Shown piece by piece: positions 14,794-20,787 of a stretch of DNA of 20,787 nt; the first letter of the stretch is position 1; the number at the start of each line of letters is the position of its first letter. The stretch lies in the NCBI GenBank assembly GCA_026990725.1, contig JALXCX010000191.1:1-20787 (forward strand), written 5' to 3'. The notes below the pieces were generated by a model. The model had not been told where the DNA came from, searched no databases, and was given only the letters and a program-made list of their open reading frames with translations. Source of the stretch: Desulfobulbaceae bacterium (GTDB taxonomy: Bacteria; Desulfobacterota; Desulfobulbia; Desulfobulbales; Desulfobulbaceae). The position numbers were made by a program, and so were the translations under genes.

Positions 14794-15558
14794 ATGACAG
14801 AAACAACTTCATTGCCTGATGATCGGGCTCCGCTCGGGAAGAGATCTTTTACGTTTCGTTGCCATTCGGGTGTAAGTTGTTACCTCGTTTGTTGCCACAA
14901 AGTTGAACTACGCCTTCTCCCTGTAGATGTTCTAAGGTTAAAAAATGCTTTGGATCTGCATTCTGCCCGCTTTCTTGATACATATGCTCGTGTAGGTGCC
15001 GGTGATCACCCTTTTTTCCCAGCTGTCATGCTGAATATGGCCGATATTGAGGGCTTTCCATGTCCATTTCTTGATAAAGAAGGTTGTTCTGTGTATAAAG
15101 ATCGTCCCTCTGCGTGCCGTACCTATCCGCTGGAACGGGCTGTTGAGAAAACAGGCAGACGTGGGCAGATGAAAAGTCATTATTTTTTGACGAACCATCC
15201 TTACTGTAAAGGACATGCCGAAGACCACCAGCTTACTGTACGACAGTGGGAACGAGATCAACACCTGCATGAGTACAATCTGGTTAATGACCTGTGGGCT
15301 GAGGTTGACGCCTTTTTTGCCCTTAATCCCTGGGAGGGTGAAGGGCAGGCTGGTCCCCGGCAGCAACTAGCATTCATGGTATGCTACAATATTGATGCAT
15401 TTCGTTCCTATTACAAGCAACACAACCTTCTAACAGAGTATAGAATCGATCGACAACGCCGTCGTAGAATCGAAAACGATGATGTCGAACTTCTTAAGTT
15501 TGGTTTTGACTGGCTTCTTCACGTGCTGGGTGATCGCAGCACATTAATTCCTGCTTGA
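14794..15558 (+). CDS. YkgJ-like CxxCxxCC Cys-cluster protein, function unknown
   Basis: A 254-residue soluble protein of the CxxCxxCC (YkgJ/FliB-like) family, whose members are thought to bind zinc or iron; no reaction is established. The first cluster is C23-x5-C29-x3-C33-C34, followed by the LLPVDVLRLKNAL block. The second is C90 (PCPF), C98 (GCSVY) and C108 (RPSACRTYPLER); a later Cys is C138. The C-terminal 110 residues, with a basic RQRRRRIEND stretch, are not recognised. There is no signal peptide or membrane segment. The start is weak: no Shine-Dalgarno, and the ATG lies 13 bases after a terminator T tract, so expression relies on read-through or a promoter inside the terminator area. 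Confidence 0.8.
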   Translation: MTETTSLPDDRAPLGKRSFTFRCHSGVSCYLVCCHKVELRLLPVDVLRLKNALDLHSARFLDTYARVGAGDHPFFPAVMLNMADIEGFPCPFLDKEGCSVYKDRPSACRTYPLERAVEKTGRRGQMKSHYFLTNHPYCKGHAEDHQLTVRQWERDQHLHEYNLVNDLWAEVDAFFALNPWEGEGQAGPRQQLAFMVCYNIDAFRSYYKQHNLLTEYRIDRQRRRRIENDDVELLKFGFDWLLHVLGDRSTLIPA

Positions 15559-15759
15559 ATCAGATTGTTCCCCTTCTTTGTCGATTTCTCGATGGATTTG
15601 CTTGCTGTACTATTCGTGATGTGGTAATTAAAAAAGTTTATATTATAAATATCCGATTTTGTATCGGACAACTACACACACCCTGTTTACGTCCCTTGGT
15701 GTTCCTGTTTGGAATCGGACATTTGGGTGGAGGAAAAACCATAAAGAGTGGAGGAAGTA
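15559..15759 (+). promoter_or_regulatory. rpsB promoter and leader region
   Basis: A 201-base gene-free stretch. An AT-rich segment (15625-15650) contains TATAAA (15644-15649) and TATTAT (15641-15646) as possible -10 elements, with no strong -35. Downstream a hairpin TCCGAT/ATCGGA with a TTTGT loop spans 15652-15668. ATCGGACA occurs at 15663-15670 and again at 15714-15721, and CCTGTTT at 15682-15688 and 15704-15710. ACACCC (15678-15683) can pair with GGGTG (15725-15729). S2 represses rpsB-tsf through the leader in E. coli; similar control is inferred here, not shown. Confidence 0.45.
15727..15756 (+). promoter_or_regulatory. Tandem Shine-Dalgarno repeat before rpsB
   Basis: GTGGAGGAA occurs twice, at 15727-15735 and 15748-15756. 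The second copy holds GGAGG with 5-base spacing to the rpsB ATG at 15760 and decides that start. The first copy is followed by no start codon at a workable distance and may be a ribosome standby or decoy site. Confidence 0.6.
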
Positions 15760-16542
15760 ATGGCAGCAAAAGTGACAATGCGGCAGATGCTTGAGGCCGG
15801 GCTCCATTTTGGCCATCAGACGAGACGATGGAATCCCAAAATGAAACCCTACATTTACGGACCGCGCAACGGCATATATATTGTCAACCTTGACGCAACA
15901 ATGAAGTTGTTTCGTAAGGCTTATGACTACATAATGGATGTTGTGGCTGATGGCGGGACAGTTATGTTTGTAGGAACAAAGCGTCAAGCACAGGTAATAA
16001 TCCGTGAAGAAGCAGAGAGAAGCGGTATGTTTTTTGTCAACCATCGATGGCTTGGCGGCATGATGACAAATTTTCAAACCATAAAAAACTCTGTTGATCG
16101 CCTTAAAAAAATAGAGGCTATGCAGGAAGATGGTTCCATAAACAGATTCCCTAAAAAGGAAATACTGAAAATGGAGAAAGAACGGGTTAAACTTGACCGG
16201 AATATCGGTGGTATCAAGGACATGCGTGTGCTTCCTGATGTGTTGTTTGTTATTGATCCCCGGAAAGAAGAGATTGCTGTTGGCGAGGCTAAAAAGCTTA
16301 ATATTCCCATTGTCGCCTTAACAGATACCAACTGCGACCCAGATGGAATTGATTGTATAATCCCCGGTAATGATGACGCAATTCGGGCAATCAAATTAAT
16401 TACTTCGCAAATTGCCAGTGCTGTTCTTGAAGGCAAGGCGCGTAGTGGTGAAGAAGCTGATGCCAGCGTTGAAGAGCTTGAAGCAGCGATGAGTACTGAA
16501 TCAGTTCCGGAAGAGACCCCTGAGGAAAAAACCGCCGAATAA
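15760..16542 (+). CDS. rpsB: Ribosomal protein S2
   Basis: Small-subunit protein S2, which joins the 30S late and helps S1 bind. From ATG 15760 the product is 260 residues and begins MAAKVTMRQMLEAGLHFGHQ, followed by TRRWNPKMKPYIYGPRNGIY, VNHRWLGGMMTNFQTIKNSV and the PIVALTDTNCDPDGIDC block. A GTG at 15748 in the same frame lies inside the Shine-Dalgarno and is not a start. The C-terminal tail of about 30 residues is acidic (EELEAAMSTESVPEETPEEK) and varies between species. Confidence 0.98.
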   Translation: MAAKVTMRQMLEAGLHFGHQTRRWNPKMKPYIYGPRNGIYIVNLDATMKLFRKAYDYIMDVVADGGTVMFVGTKRQAQVIIREEAERSGMFFVNHRWLGGMMTNFQTIKNSVDRLKKIEAMQEDGSINRFPKKEILKMEKERVKLDRNIGGIKDMRVLPDVLFVIDPRKEEIAVGEAKKLNIPIVALTDTNCDPDGIDCIIPGNDDAIRAIKLITSQIASAVLEGKARSGEEADASVEELEAAMSTESVPEETPEEKTAE

Positions 16543-16568
16543 CGCTTCTGTTAAATCGATGAGATTTT

Positions 16569-16596
16569 GAGAAGGGGCTTTGTAAAGCCCCTTCTC
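16569..16596 (+). terminator. Strong hairpin between rpsB and tsf, no T tract
   Basis: A near-perfect stem GAGAAGGGGCTT/AAGCCCCTTCTC with a TGTA loop lies 26 bases after the rpsB stop. It is followed by TCGTAGAG, not by T's, so it is not a standard intrinsic terminator; it may slow polymerase, protect the rpsB mRNA end or act as an attenuator. A second, weaker hairpin GCTGGTT/AACCGGC (16622-16642) is followed by T-rich sequence. Confidence 0.45.
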
Positions 16597-16678
16597 TCGT
16601 AGAGCGTAAGATATAGAACAGGCTGGTTACGAATAAACCGGCTTTGTGATTATTTTATTTGTAGAAAGGAGAATTATC

Positions 16679-17272
16679 GTGAAAATTACCAGCCAGATGG
16701 TCAAAGAATTACGTGACAAGACCAATGCCGGCATGATGGATTGTAAAAAAGCCCTTGGGGAAACCGAGGGGGATATGGAGAAGGCCGTTGATCTGCTGCG
16801 TCAGAAGGGGCTGGCAGTCGCCGCAAAACGTGCTGATCGTGCTACCTCTGAAGGTGTAGTTGAGTGTTATATACATGCCGGCGGTAAATTGGGTGTGATG
16901 GTTGAGGTCGGCTGTGAAACCGATTTTGTTGCCAAGACGGACGATTTTCAGGCCTTTGCTAAAGATATCGCCATGCACGTCGCTGCAGTTAATCCCGTGT
17001 CCGTGACCCGGGAAGATGTTCCGGCAGAGCTGGTTGACCGTGAAAAGGATATTTATGTTAATCAGGCAAAAGAGTCAGGTAAACCCGATAATATCATAGA
17101 AAAGATTGTGACCGGGAAAGTAGAGAAATACCTTTCTGAAATTTGTCTCATGGATCAGAAATATGTGAAAAATCCTGATCTTACTATTCAGGATCTGCTC
17201 AATGAGCTTATTGCTAAAATGGGAGAAAATATTTCTATTAAACGTTTTGCCCGTTTCCAGATTGGCGCGTAA
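16679..17272 (+). CDS. tsf: Elongation factor Ts, short form (GTG start)
   Basis: EF-Ts, the nucleotide exchange factor that recharges EF-Tu. The true start is GTG 16679: the protein then begins VKITSQMVKELRDKTNAGMM, the family start, with AAAGGAG (16665-16671) 7 bases upstream; an ATG at 16646 would add 11 residues unlike any EF-Ts. The length is 197 residues, against about 283 in E. coli. It has the UBA-like N domain and the key CETDFVAKTDDF block, and ends FQIGA. It therefore appears to have one core subdomain rather than two, as in other short EF-Ts. Confidence 0.97.
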   Translation: MKITSQMVKELRDKTNAGMMDCKKALGETEGDMEKAVDLLRQKGLAVAAKRADRATSEGVVECYIHAGGKLGVMVEVGCETDFVAKTDDFQAFAKDIAMHVAAVNPVSVTREDVPAELVDREKDIYVNQAKESGKPDNIIEKIVTGKVEKYLSEICLMDQKYVKNPDLTIQDLLNELIAKMGENISIKRFARFQIGA

Positions 17273-17281
17273 GTGTTTTTT

Positions 17282-17313
17282 ACGGCTGTCGGGTCTCCGG
17301 CAGCCGTCTTTTT
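17282..17313 (+). terminator. Intrinsic terminator after tsf
   Basis: An 11-bp stem ACGGCTGTCGG/CCGGCAGCCGT (one G-T wobble) with a GTCT loop is followed by CTTTTT. It lies 10 bases after the tsf stop and 54 bases before pyrH, separating rpsB-tsf from the pyrH unit, at least in part. Confidence 0.88.
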
Positions 17314-17366
17314 CCGTATGATTTATTCCCCAGGCAATCTTTCCTACGCTCCCGGAGGCTTTCCAG

Positions 17367-18074
17367 ATGCACTATAAACGTATTCTTTTAAAGATCAGCG
17401 GTGAGGCCCTGATGGGTGATGGTGCTTATGGCATCAGTCCGGACATGATTGATTTTGTGGCCCGGGAAATTCAAACTGTGCGTCAAGGTGGAGTGCAGCT
17501 CGGTCTTGTTATTGGCGCCGGTAATATTTTTCGCGGGGTTGCCGGAGCCGCAGGTGGAATGAATCGATCTTCGGCAGATAATATGGGAATGCTCGCCACA
17601 GTACTCAATGCACTGGCTATGGAAGACGGCCTTGAAAGGGCTGGCGTTCCCTGTCGGGTAATGTCGGCTATAACCATGCGAAACGTTTGTGAGCCATACG
17701 TTCGGGCAAGAGCTGTTGAACACCTTGATAAGGGCCGGGTTGTTATCTTTGCTGCAGGAACTGGTAATCCATATTTTACGACAGACACCGGTGGGGTCCT
17801 TCGAGCCCTTGAGATTGAGGCAGATGTCATTATGAAGGCTACCCGGGTTGACGGGGTATATGATCGTGATCCTGAGAAGGATGCCGGGGCTGTTCGTTTT
17901 GATAAGCTCACCTATACAAAAGTTTTACAGGATGAGTTGAGGGTTATGGATGCGGCAGGTATCTCACTTGCCCGCGATAATGATCTTCCTATTTTTGTTT
18001 TCAACATGAAAGAGCCCGGCAACATCTGCAGGGCCGCTTCAGGTGAAGATATCGGTACTTTGATTACCGGTTAA
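17367..18074 (+). CDS. pyrH: UMP kinase
   Basis: Phosphorylates UMP to UDP with ATP, in the cytosol; bacterial members form hexamers of the amino acid kinase fold. The 235 residues carry the phosphate-binding KISGEALMG (9-17), GAGNIFRG (50-57), the NMGMLATVLNALAMED segment and GTGNPYFTTDTGGVLRALEI. DGVYDRDP is the typical nucleotide-binding loop. GGAGG at 17354-17358 lies 8 bases before the ATG. It is followed by frr, a very common pairing with rpsB and tsf upstream. Confidence 0.98.
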   Translation: MHYKRILLKISGEALMGDGAYGISPDMIDFVAREIQTVRQGGVQLGLVIGAGNIFRGVAGAAGGMNRSSADNMGMLATVLNALAMEDGLERAGVPCRVMSAITMRNVCEPYVRARAVEHLDKGRVVIFAAGTGNPYFTTDTGGVLRALEIEADVIMKATRVDGVYDRDPEKDAGAVRFDKLTYTKVLQDELRVMDAAGISLARDNDLPIFVFNMKEPGNICRAASGEDIGTLITG

Positions 18075-18134
18075 TGTAATACATTTTTTCTGACCGGGGA
18101 TTGACAGGTTGTATACTTATTGATGGAGGAAGTC

Positions 18135-18692
18135 ATGGCAAACGAAGTTGTTGATCAGGTGAACACAAAGATGGAGTCAAGTGTTGAGGCCCTGAAACGT
18201 GAACTCGTCAAAATACGGACCGGGCGTGCTTCTCTGGCCTTACTTGATGGGATAAAAATAGATGCCTATGGCTCACAGCTGCCTGTTGATCAGGTGGGCA
18301 CCATGACGATTCCTGAGAGTCGGATGATTGTCATCCAGCCCTGGGATCCCCAAATGCTGCCGGTTATTGAAAAGGCTATTCTTTCATCTGATTTGGGTTT
18401 AACCCCTGCAAATGATGGGAAAGTTATTCGTCTGACTATCCCCCAACTTACCGAAGAGCGTCGGAAGGAACTTGTCAAACAGGTAAAAAAAGTTGCTGAA
18501 GAGTTCAAGGTGGCTGTGCGTAATGTCCGCCGCGAGGCCAATGATTTACTCAAAAAAATGAAAAAAGATAAAGACCTTTCCGAAGATGACATGTTTCGTC
18601 TACAGGAGGAGGCACAGAAGGCTACGGATGCTTATATTAAGCAGATCGATGATATCGCTGCAGGTAAGGAAAAAGAGGTTATGGAGGTTTAA
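18135..18692 (+). CDS. frr: Ribosome recycling factor
   Basis: RRF splits post-termination ribosomes together with EF-G. Starting at ATG 18135 the protein has 185 residues, the exact family norm, and begins MANEVVDQVNTKMESSVEAL. Family blocks are LVKIRTGRASLALLDGIKID, YGSQLPVDQVGTMTIPE and KKVAEEFKVAVRNVRREAND. GGAGG at 18125-18129 lies 5 bases before this ATG; an ATG at 18123 overlaps the Shine-Dalgarno and is rejected. Confidence 0.98.
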   Translation: MANEVVDQVNTKMESSVEALKRELVKIRTGRASLALLDGIKIDAYGSQLPVDQVGTMTIPESRMIVIQPWDPQMLPVIEKAILSSDLGLTPANDGKVIRLTIPQLTEERRKELVKQVKKVAEEFKVAVRNVRREANDLLKKMKKDKDLSEDDMFRLQEEAQKATDAYIKQIDDIAAGKEKEVMEV

Positions 18693-18707
18693 GCTTCCGC
18701 GTACCAC

Positions 18708-19451
18708 ATGCAGGAAAAGAATAATAGTATAGACGTGGTCCCGACCCATGTCGCTCTTATTATGGACGGCAATGGCCGCTGGGCTGAGCAGCGAAAACGC
18801 CCTCGGCTGTTTGGTCATAAAGCCGGGGTTGATTCTGTTCGCATTATTGTTGAAGCTGCCCGTAATATTGGTGTGAAGCATCTGACCTTGTACGCCTTTT
18901 CCACCGAGAACTGGCAGCGGCCCGGTGTTGAGGTCAAGGGTCTGATGTCTTTGCTCAAGACGTATCTGCAGGTTGAGCTCAAGAAGATGTTGAAAAACGG
19001 GATTTGTCTGCAATGTTTTGGCCAGATGAAGAGGTTGCCCCCTGATGTACAGGACGTCCTTAACACTGTGATCTCTGATACCCGTCATTGCAGGGACATG
19101 CGATTGAATCTGGCTCTCAGCTACGGGGCACGGGCAGAACTGGTTGCCGGAGTGAGGGATATTGCGCGCAAATGCTGTGCCGGTGATTTGCAGCCAGATG
19201 AGATCGACGATTCCCTGTTGAGTGATCATCTTTATTCCCAGGGGCAGCCTGATCCTGATTTGTTGATTCGAACAGGCGGTGAAAAGAGACTGTCTAATTT
19301 TCTGCTCTGGCAGCTTTCCTATGCGGAAATTTATTTTACTGAAACCATGTGGCCGGATTTTCATGAGCAGCAATTCCTGGAAGCACTAAAGGAATTTTCA
19401 ATTCGGCAGCGTCGATTTGGCAAGACCGGAGCTCAGTTGGCTGCTCAATAG
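18708..19451 (+). CDS. uppS: Isoprenyl (undecaprenyl) diphosphate synthase
   Basis: Cis-prenyltransferase that adds isoprene units to farnesyl diphosphate to make undecaprenyl diphosphate, the lipid carrier for cell-wall sugars. The 247 residues match the family. Motifs are IMDGNGRWA with the Mg-binding D20, GHKAG, FSTENW (64-69), and near the C terminus LLIRTGGEKRLSNFLLWQ followed by YAEIYFTETMWPDF. No good Shine-Dalgarno precedes ATG 18708; the nearest GGAGG is 20 bases away inside the frr end, so coupling to frr is possible. A GTG at 18735 is a less likely start. Confidence 0.97.
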   Translation: MQEKNNSIDVVPTHVALIMDGNGRWAEQRKRPRLFGHKAGVDSVRIIVEAARNIGVKHLTLYAFSTENWQRPGVEVKGLMSLLKTYLQVELKKMLKNGICLQCFGQMKRLPPDVQDVLNTVISDTRHCRDMRLNLALSYGARAELVAGVRDIARKCCAGDLQPDEIDDSLLSDHLYSQGQPDPDLLIRTGGEKRLSNFLLWQLSYAEIYFTETMWPDFHEQQFLEALKEFSIRQRRFGKTGAQLAAQ

Positions 19452-19533
19452 ATTTCAGGGAAATTTACTCTGCGGTATTTTTTGCAGGACAGATAATACT
19501 GTTTAAGTCGTCCATAAAAGGAGATTATTATTC

Positions 19534-20331
19534 ATGGGGCGTGTCATTCCCGGGGTACTCATGGTTGTGCTGTGGCTGCTGTTGCTTTTTTGGGCACCTC
19601 CTCTTCTTTTTTGGTTGGTTATCACCATTGGGGCCATAATCGGGCTTGGCGAGTATTTTCAGATGCTGAAAATCTTTCCGGGTTCTGGAACAATGTTTCT
19701 TGCCATCATTATCAGTTCCCTGCCGGTCGCTCTTGCGTTTTCCGGTTCTTCCACAGCCGTCCTGACGGGTGGTTATTTGGCTCTTCTGGGGATTGTTCTG
19801 CTTGTTCTCAAATTGTATGCCGGTCTTGATGATGGGCTTTCTTTTCTGACCCGCGCCGGGTTTGGCGTTTTCTATATTTCGTTATGCAGCGCCTGTCTCG
19901 TTCTTCTTAGGTATTTGCCCGATGGTGCCTCATGGCTTCTCGTGTTAACGGCCATCACTGCTGGTTCTGATACAGGAGCCTATTATGCCGGACGTGCCTT
20001 TGGCAAAGAAAAGCTCTGTCCCGGTATCAGCCCCGGTAAAACAGTGAACGGAGCTTTGGGTGGGGGAATGGTTGCTGTTTTTCTTGCGGTCGTGGCCGCT
20101 GTCATGCTCGTTCCGGATGTCAGCATACTAAAGGTTGCATTGACTGCAATTGTCTTGTCGGGAATTGGTATTGCCGGTGATTTGACCGAATCGATAATTA
20201 AGCGCGGGACCGGAGTCAAAGATTCCGGAACGATTCTTGGGGGGCACGGTGGTTTACTTGATCGGATTGATAGCCTGTTGTTGACTGCTCCTTTACTGTA
20301 TGCTCTTGTTGTCTTTGGGATCTTGTCATGA
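19534..20331 (+). CDS. cdsA: Phosphatidate cytidylyltransferase (CDP-diacylglycerol synthase)
   Basis: Makes CDP-diacylglycerol from phosphatidate and CTP in the inner membrane, the branch point of phospholipid synthesis. The 265 residues are mostly hydrophobic, with about seven or eight likely membrane segments. The C-terminal signature is complete: SPGKTVNGALGGG, GDLTESIIKRGTGVKDSG, then LGGHGGLLDRIDSL; the Gly before GHGG stands where many members have Pro, which the family pattern allows. AAAGGAG at 19517-19523 lies 10 bases before the ATG. Its stop overlaps the dxr start (ATGA, 20328-20331). Confidence 0.97.
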   Translation: MGRVIPGVLMVVLWLLLLFWAPPLLFWLVITIGAIIGLGEYFQMLKIFPGSGTMFLAIIISSLPVALAFSGSSTAVLTGGYLALLGIVLLVLKLYAGLDDGLSFLTRAGFGVFYISLCSACLVLLRYLPDGASWLLVLTAITAGSDTGAYYAGRAFGKEKLCPGISPGKTVNGALGGGMVAVFLAVVAAVMLVPDVSILKVALTAIVLSGIGIAGDLTESIIKRGTGVKDSGTILGGHGGLLDRIDSLLLTAPLLYALVVFGILS

Positions 20332-20787
20332 AGACGCTATCTCTGCTGGGTTCAACAGGTTCCATTGGCCAGAATGTTCTTGACGTTGTTCGGAGCTTTC
20401 CGGATCGATTTCAAATTAGCGGTTTGGCTGCAGGCAGAAATGTCAAGGAACTTGCCGCCCAGGTCATGGAGTTTGATCCGGACTGTATTTCTGTGGCCAA
20501 TGAATCTTCAGTGGCCACCTTGCAGAATTTATTGCCATCCCGATACCACCAGAGGATTTTTTCTGGTGACGCGGGAAATTGCAAAGTAGCAACCCTTGCA
20601 GAAACCGACATGGTTATATCCGCAGTGGTGGGGGCTGTCGGGCTTCTTCCTGCCCTGGACGCCATTGCAGCAGGAAAAGATTTAGGTCTTGCCAACAAGG
20701 AAACACTTGTCATGGCCGGTCGGCTGGTTATGCAGGCGGTTAAGGAGCACGGGGTTTCCCTGCTCCCGATCGACTCAGAACACTCAG
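20328..20787 (+). CDS. dxr: 1-deoxy-D-xylulose 5-phosphate reductoisomerase (3' truncated)
   Basis: Converts DXP to methylerythritol 4-phosphate with NADPH, the second step of the MEP isoprenoid route, which ultimately supplies the precursors used by UppS. 153 codons are visible; the family has about 390, so the C-terminal 60 percent lies outside. The N-terminal NADPH fold has LLGSTGSIGQNVLDVV (GSTGSIG at 8-14), then VGAVGLLPALDAIAAGKD and LANKETLVMAG. The sequence ends in IDSEHS, the start of the metal-binding active site, where the Asp and Glu are kept. Start overlaps the cdsA stop by four bases. Confidence 0.97.
   Translation, partial: MKTLSLLGSTGSIGQNVLDVVRSFPDRFQISGLAAGRNVKELAAQVMEFDPDCISVANESSVATLQNLLPSRYHQRIFSGDAGNCKVATLAETDMVISAVVGAVGLLPALDAIAAGKDLGLANKETLVMAGRLVMQAVKEHGVSLLPIDSEHS

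Noticed and set aside
15555..15794. 79-codon plus-strand ORF running through the rpsB leader
   Set aside because: It starts with TTG without a ribosome site, overlaps rpsB in another frame and resembles no family known to me.
16646..16678. Upstream ATG giving a longer EF-Ts
   Set aside because: The extra 11 residues are unlike EF-Ts, and AAAGGAG sits at the right distance for the GTG at 16679.
18101..18117. TTGACA followed by TATACT before frr, resembling a promoter
   Set aside because: The two hexamers are only 5 bases apart instead of about 17, so they cannot work together as a sigma-70 promoter.
18600..19373. Long minus-strand ORF (257 codons) opposite uppS
   Set aside because: It lies wholly opposite frr and uppS, which are certain, and its translation has no family features; a shadow of coding bias.
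1..20787. Search for CRISPR arrays, insertion sequences, tRNA or rRNA genes, phage or defence genes
   Set aside because: No repeated spacer-repeat pattern, transposase-like protein, long inverted terminal repeats or RNA gene was seen; the window is continuous core gene content.

Overview
This window is bacterial housekeeping DNA from the translation core of the chromosome, and every confident gene lies on the plus strand. Gene order, protein sequences (SecY, the short EF-Ts, a YkgJ-like Cys-cluster protein) and moderate GC suggest a Desulfobacterota (former delta-proteobacterial) sulfate reducer, perhaps Desulfobulbales. That placement comes from memory of the families, not from a search.

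Layout. Bases 1-4713 carry the end of the S10 operon: rplC (5' cut), rplD, rplW, rplB, rpsS, rplV, rpsC, rplP, rpmC, rpsQ. Bases 4759-10318 are the spc operon: rplN, rplX, rplE, rpsN, rpsH, rplF, rplR, rpsE, rpmD, rplO, secY. Bases 10327-14723 hold map, infA, rpmJ and the alpha operon (rpsM, rpsK, rpsD, rpoA, rplQ), closed by a good intrinsic terminator at 14748-14780. The two smallest real genes, rpmD (59 aa) and rpmJ (37 aa), are included. A YkgJ-family Cys-cluster gene of unknown function follows (14794-15558). A second housekeeping block comes next: rpsB, tsf, pyrH, frr, uppS, cdsA and the 5' part of dxr, which is cut at the right edge. A hairpin separates rpsB from tsf, and an intrinsic terminator separates tsf from pyrH.

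Together the genes build both ribosomal subunits and supply RNA polymerase alpha, the SecY translocon, Met removal from new proteins, initiation factor IF-1, elongation factor EF-Ts, ribosome recycling factor, UMP kinase, and early steps of undecaprenyl phosphate, phospholipid and isoprenoid synthesis. Genes are tightly packed, with ATGA overlaps at rplD/rplW, rplP/rpmC and cdsA/dxr. No stretch over 300 bases lacks a gene; the longest is the 201-base rpsB leader.

I found no mobile element, CRISPR array, tRNA, rRNA or phage gene, and no convincing new multi-gene system. The items worth a second look are the YkgJ gene placed 13 bases behind a terminator, repeats and alternative pairings in the rpsB leader, a folded leader before rpsD (S4), a hairpin between rpsB and tsf, and a shared non-Shine-Dalgarno start context at rplR and rpmD.
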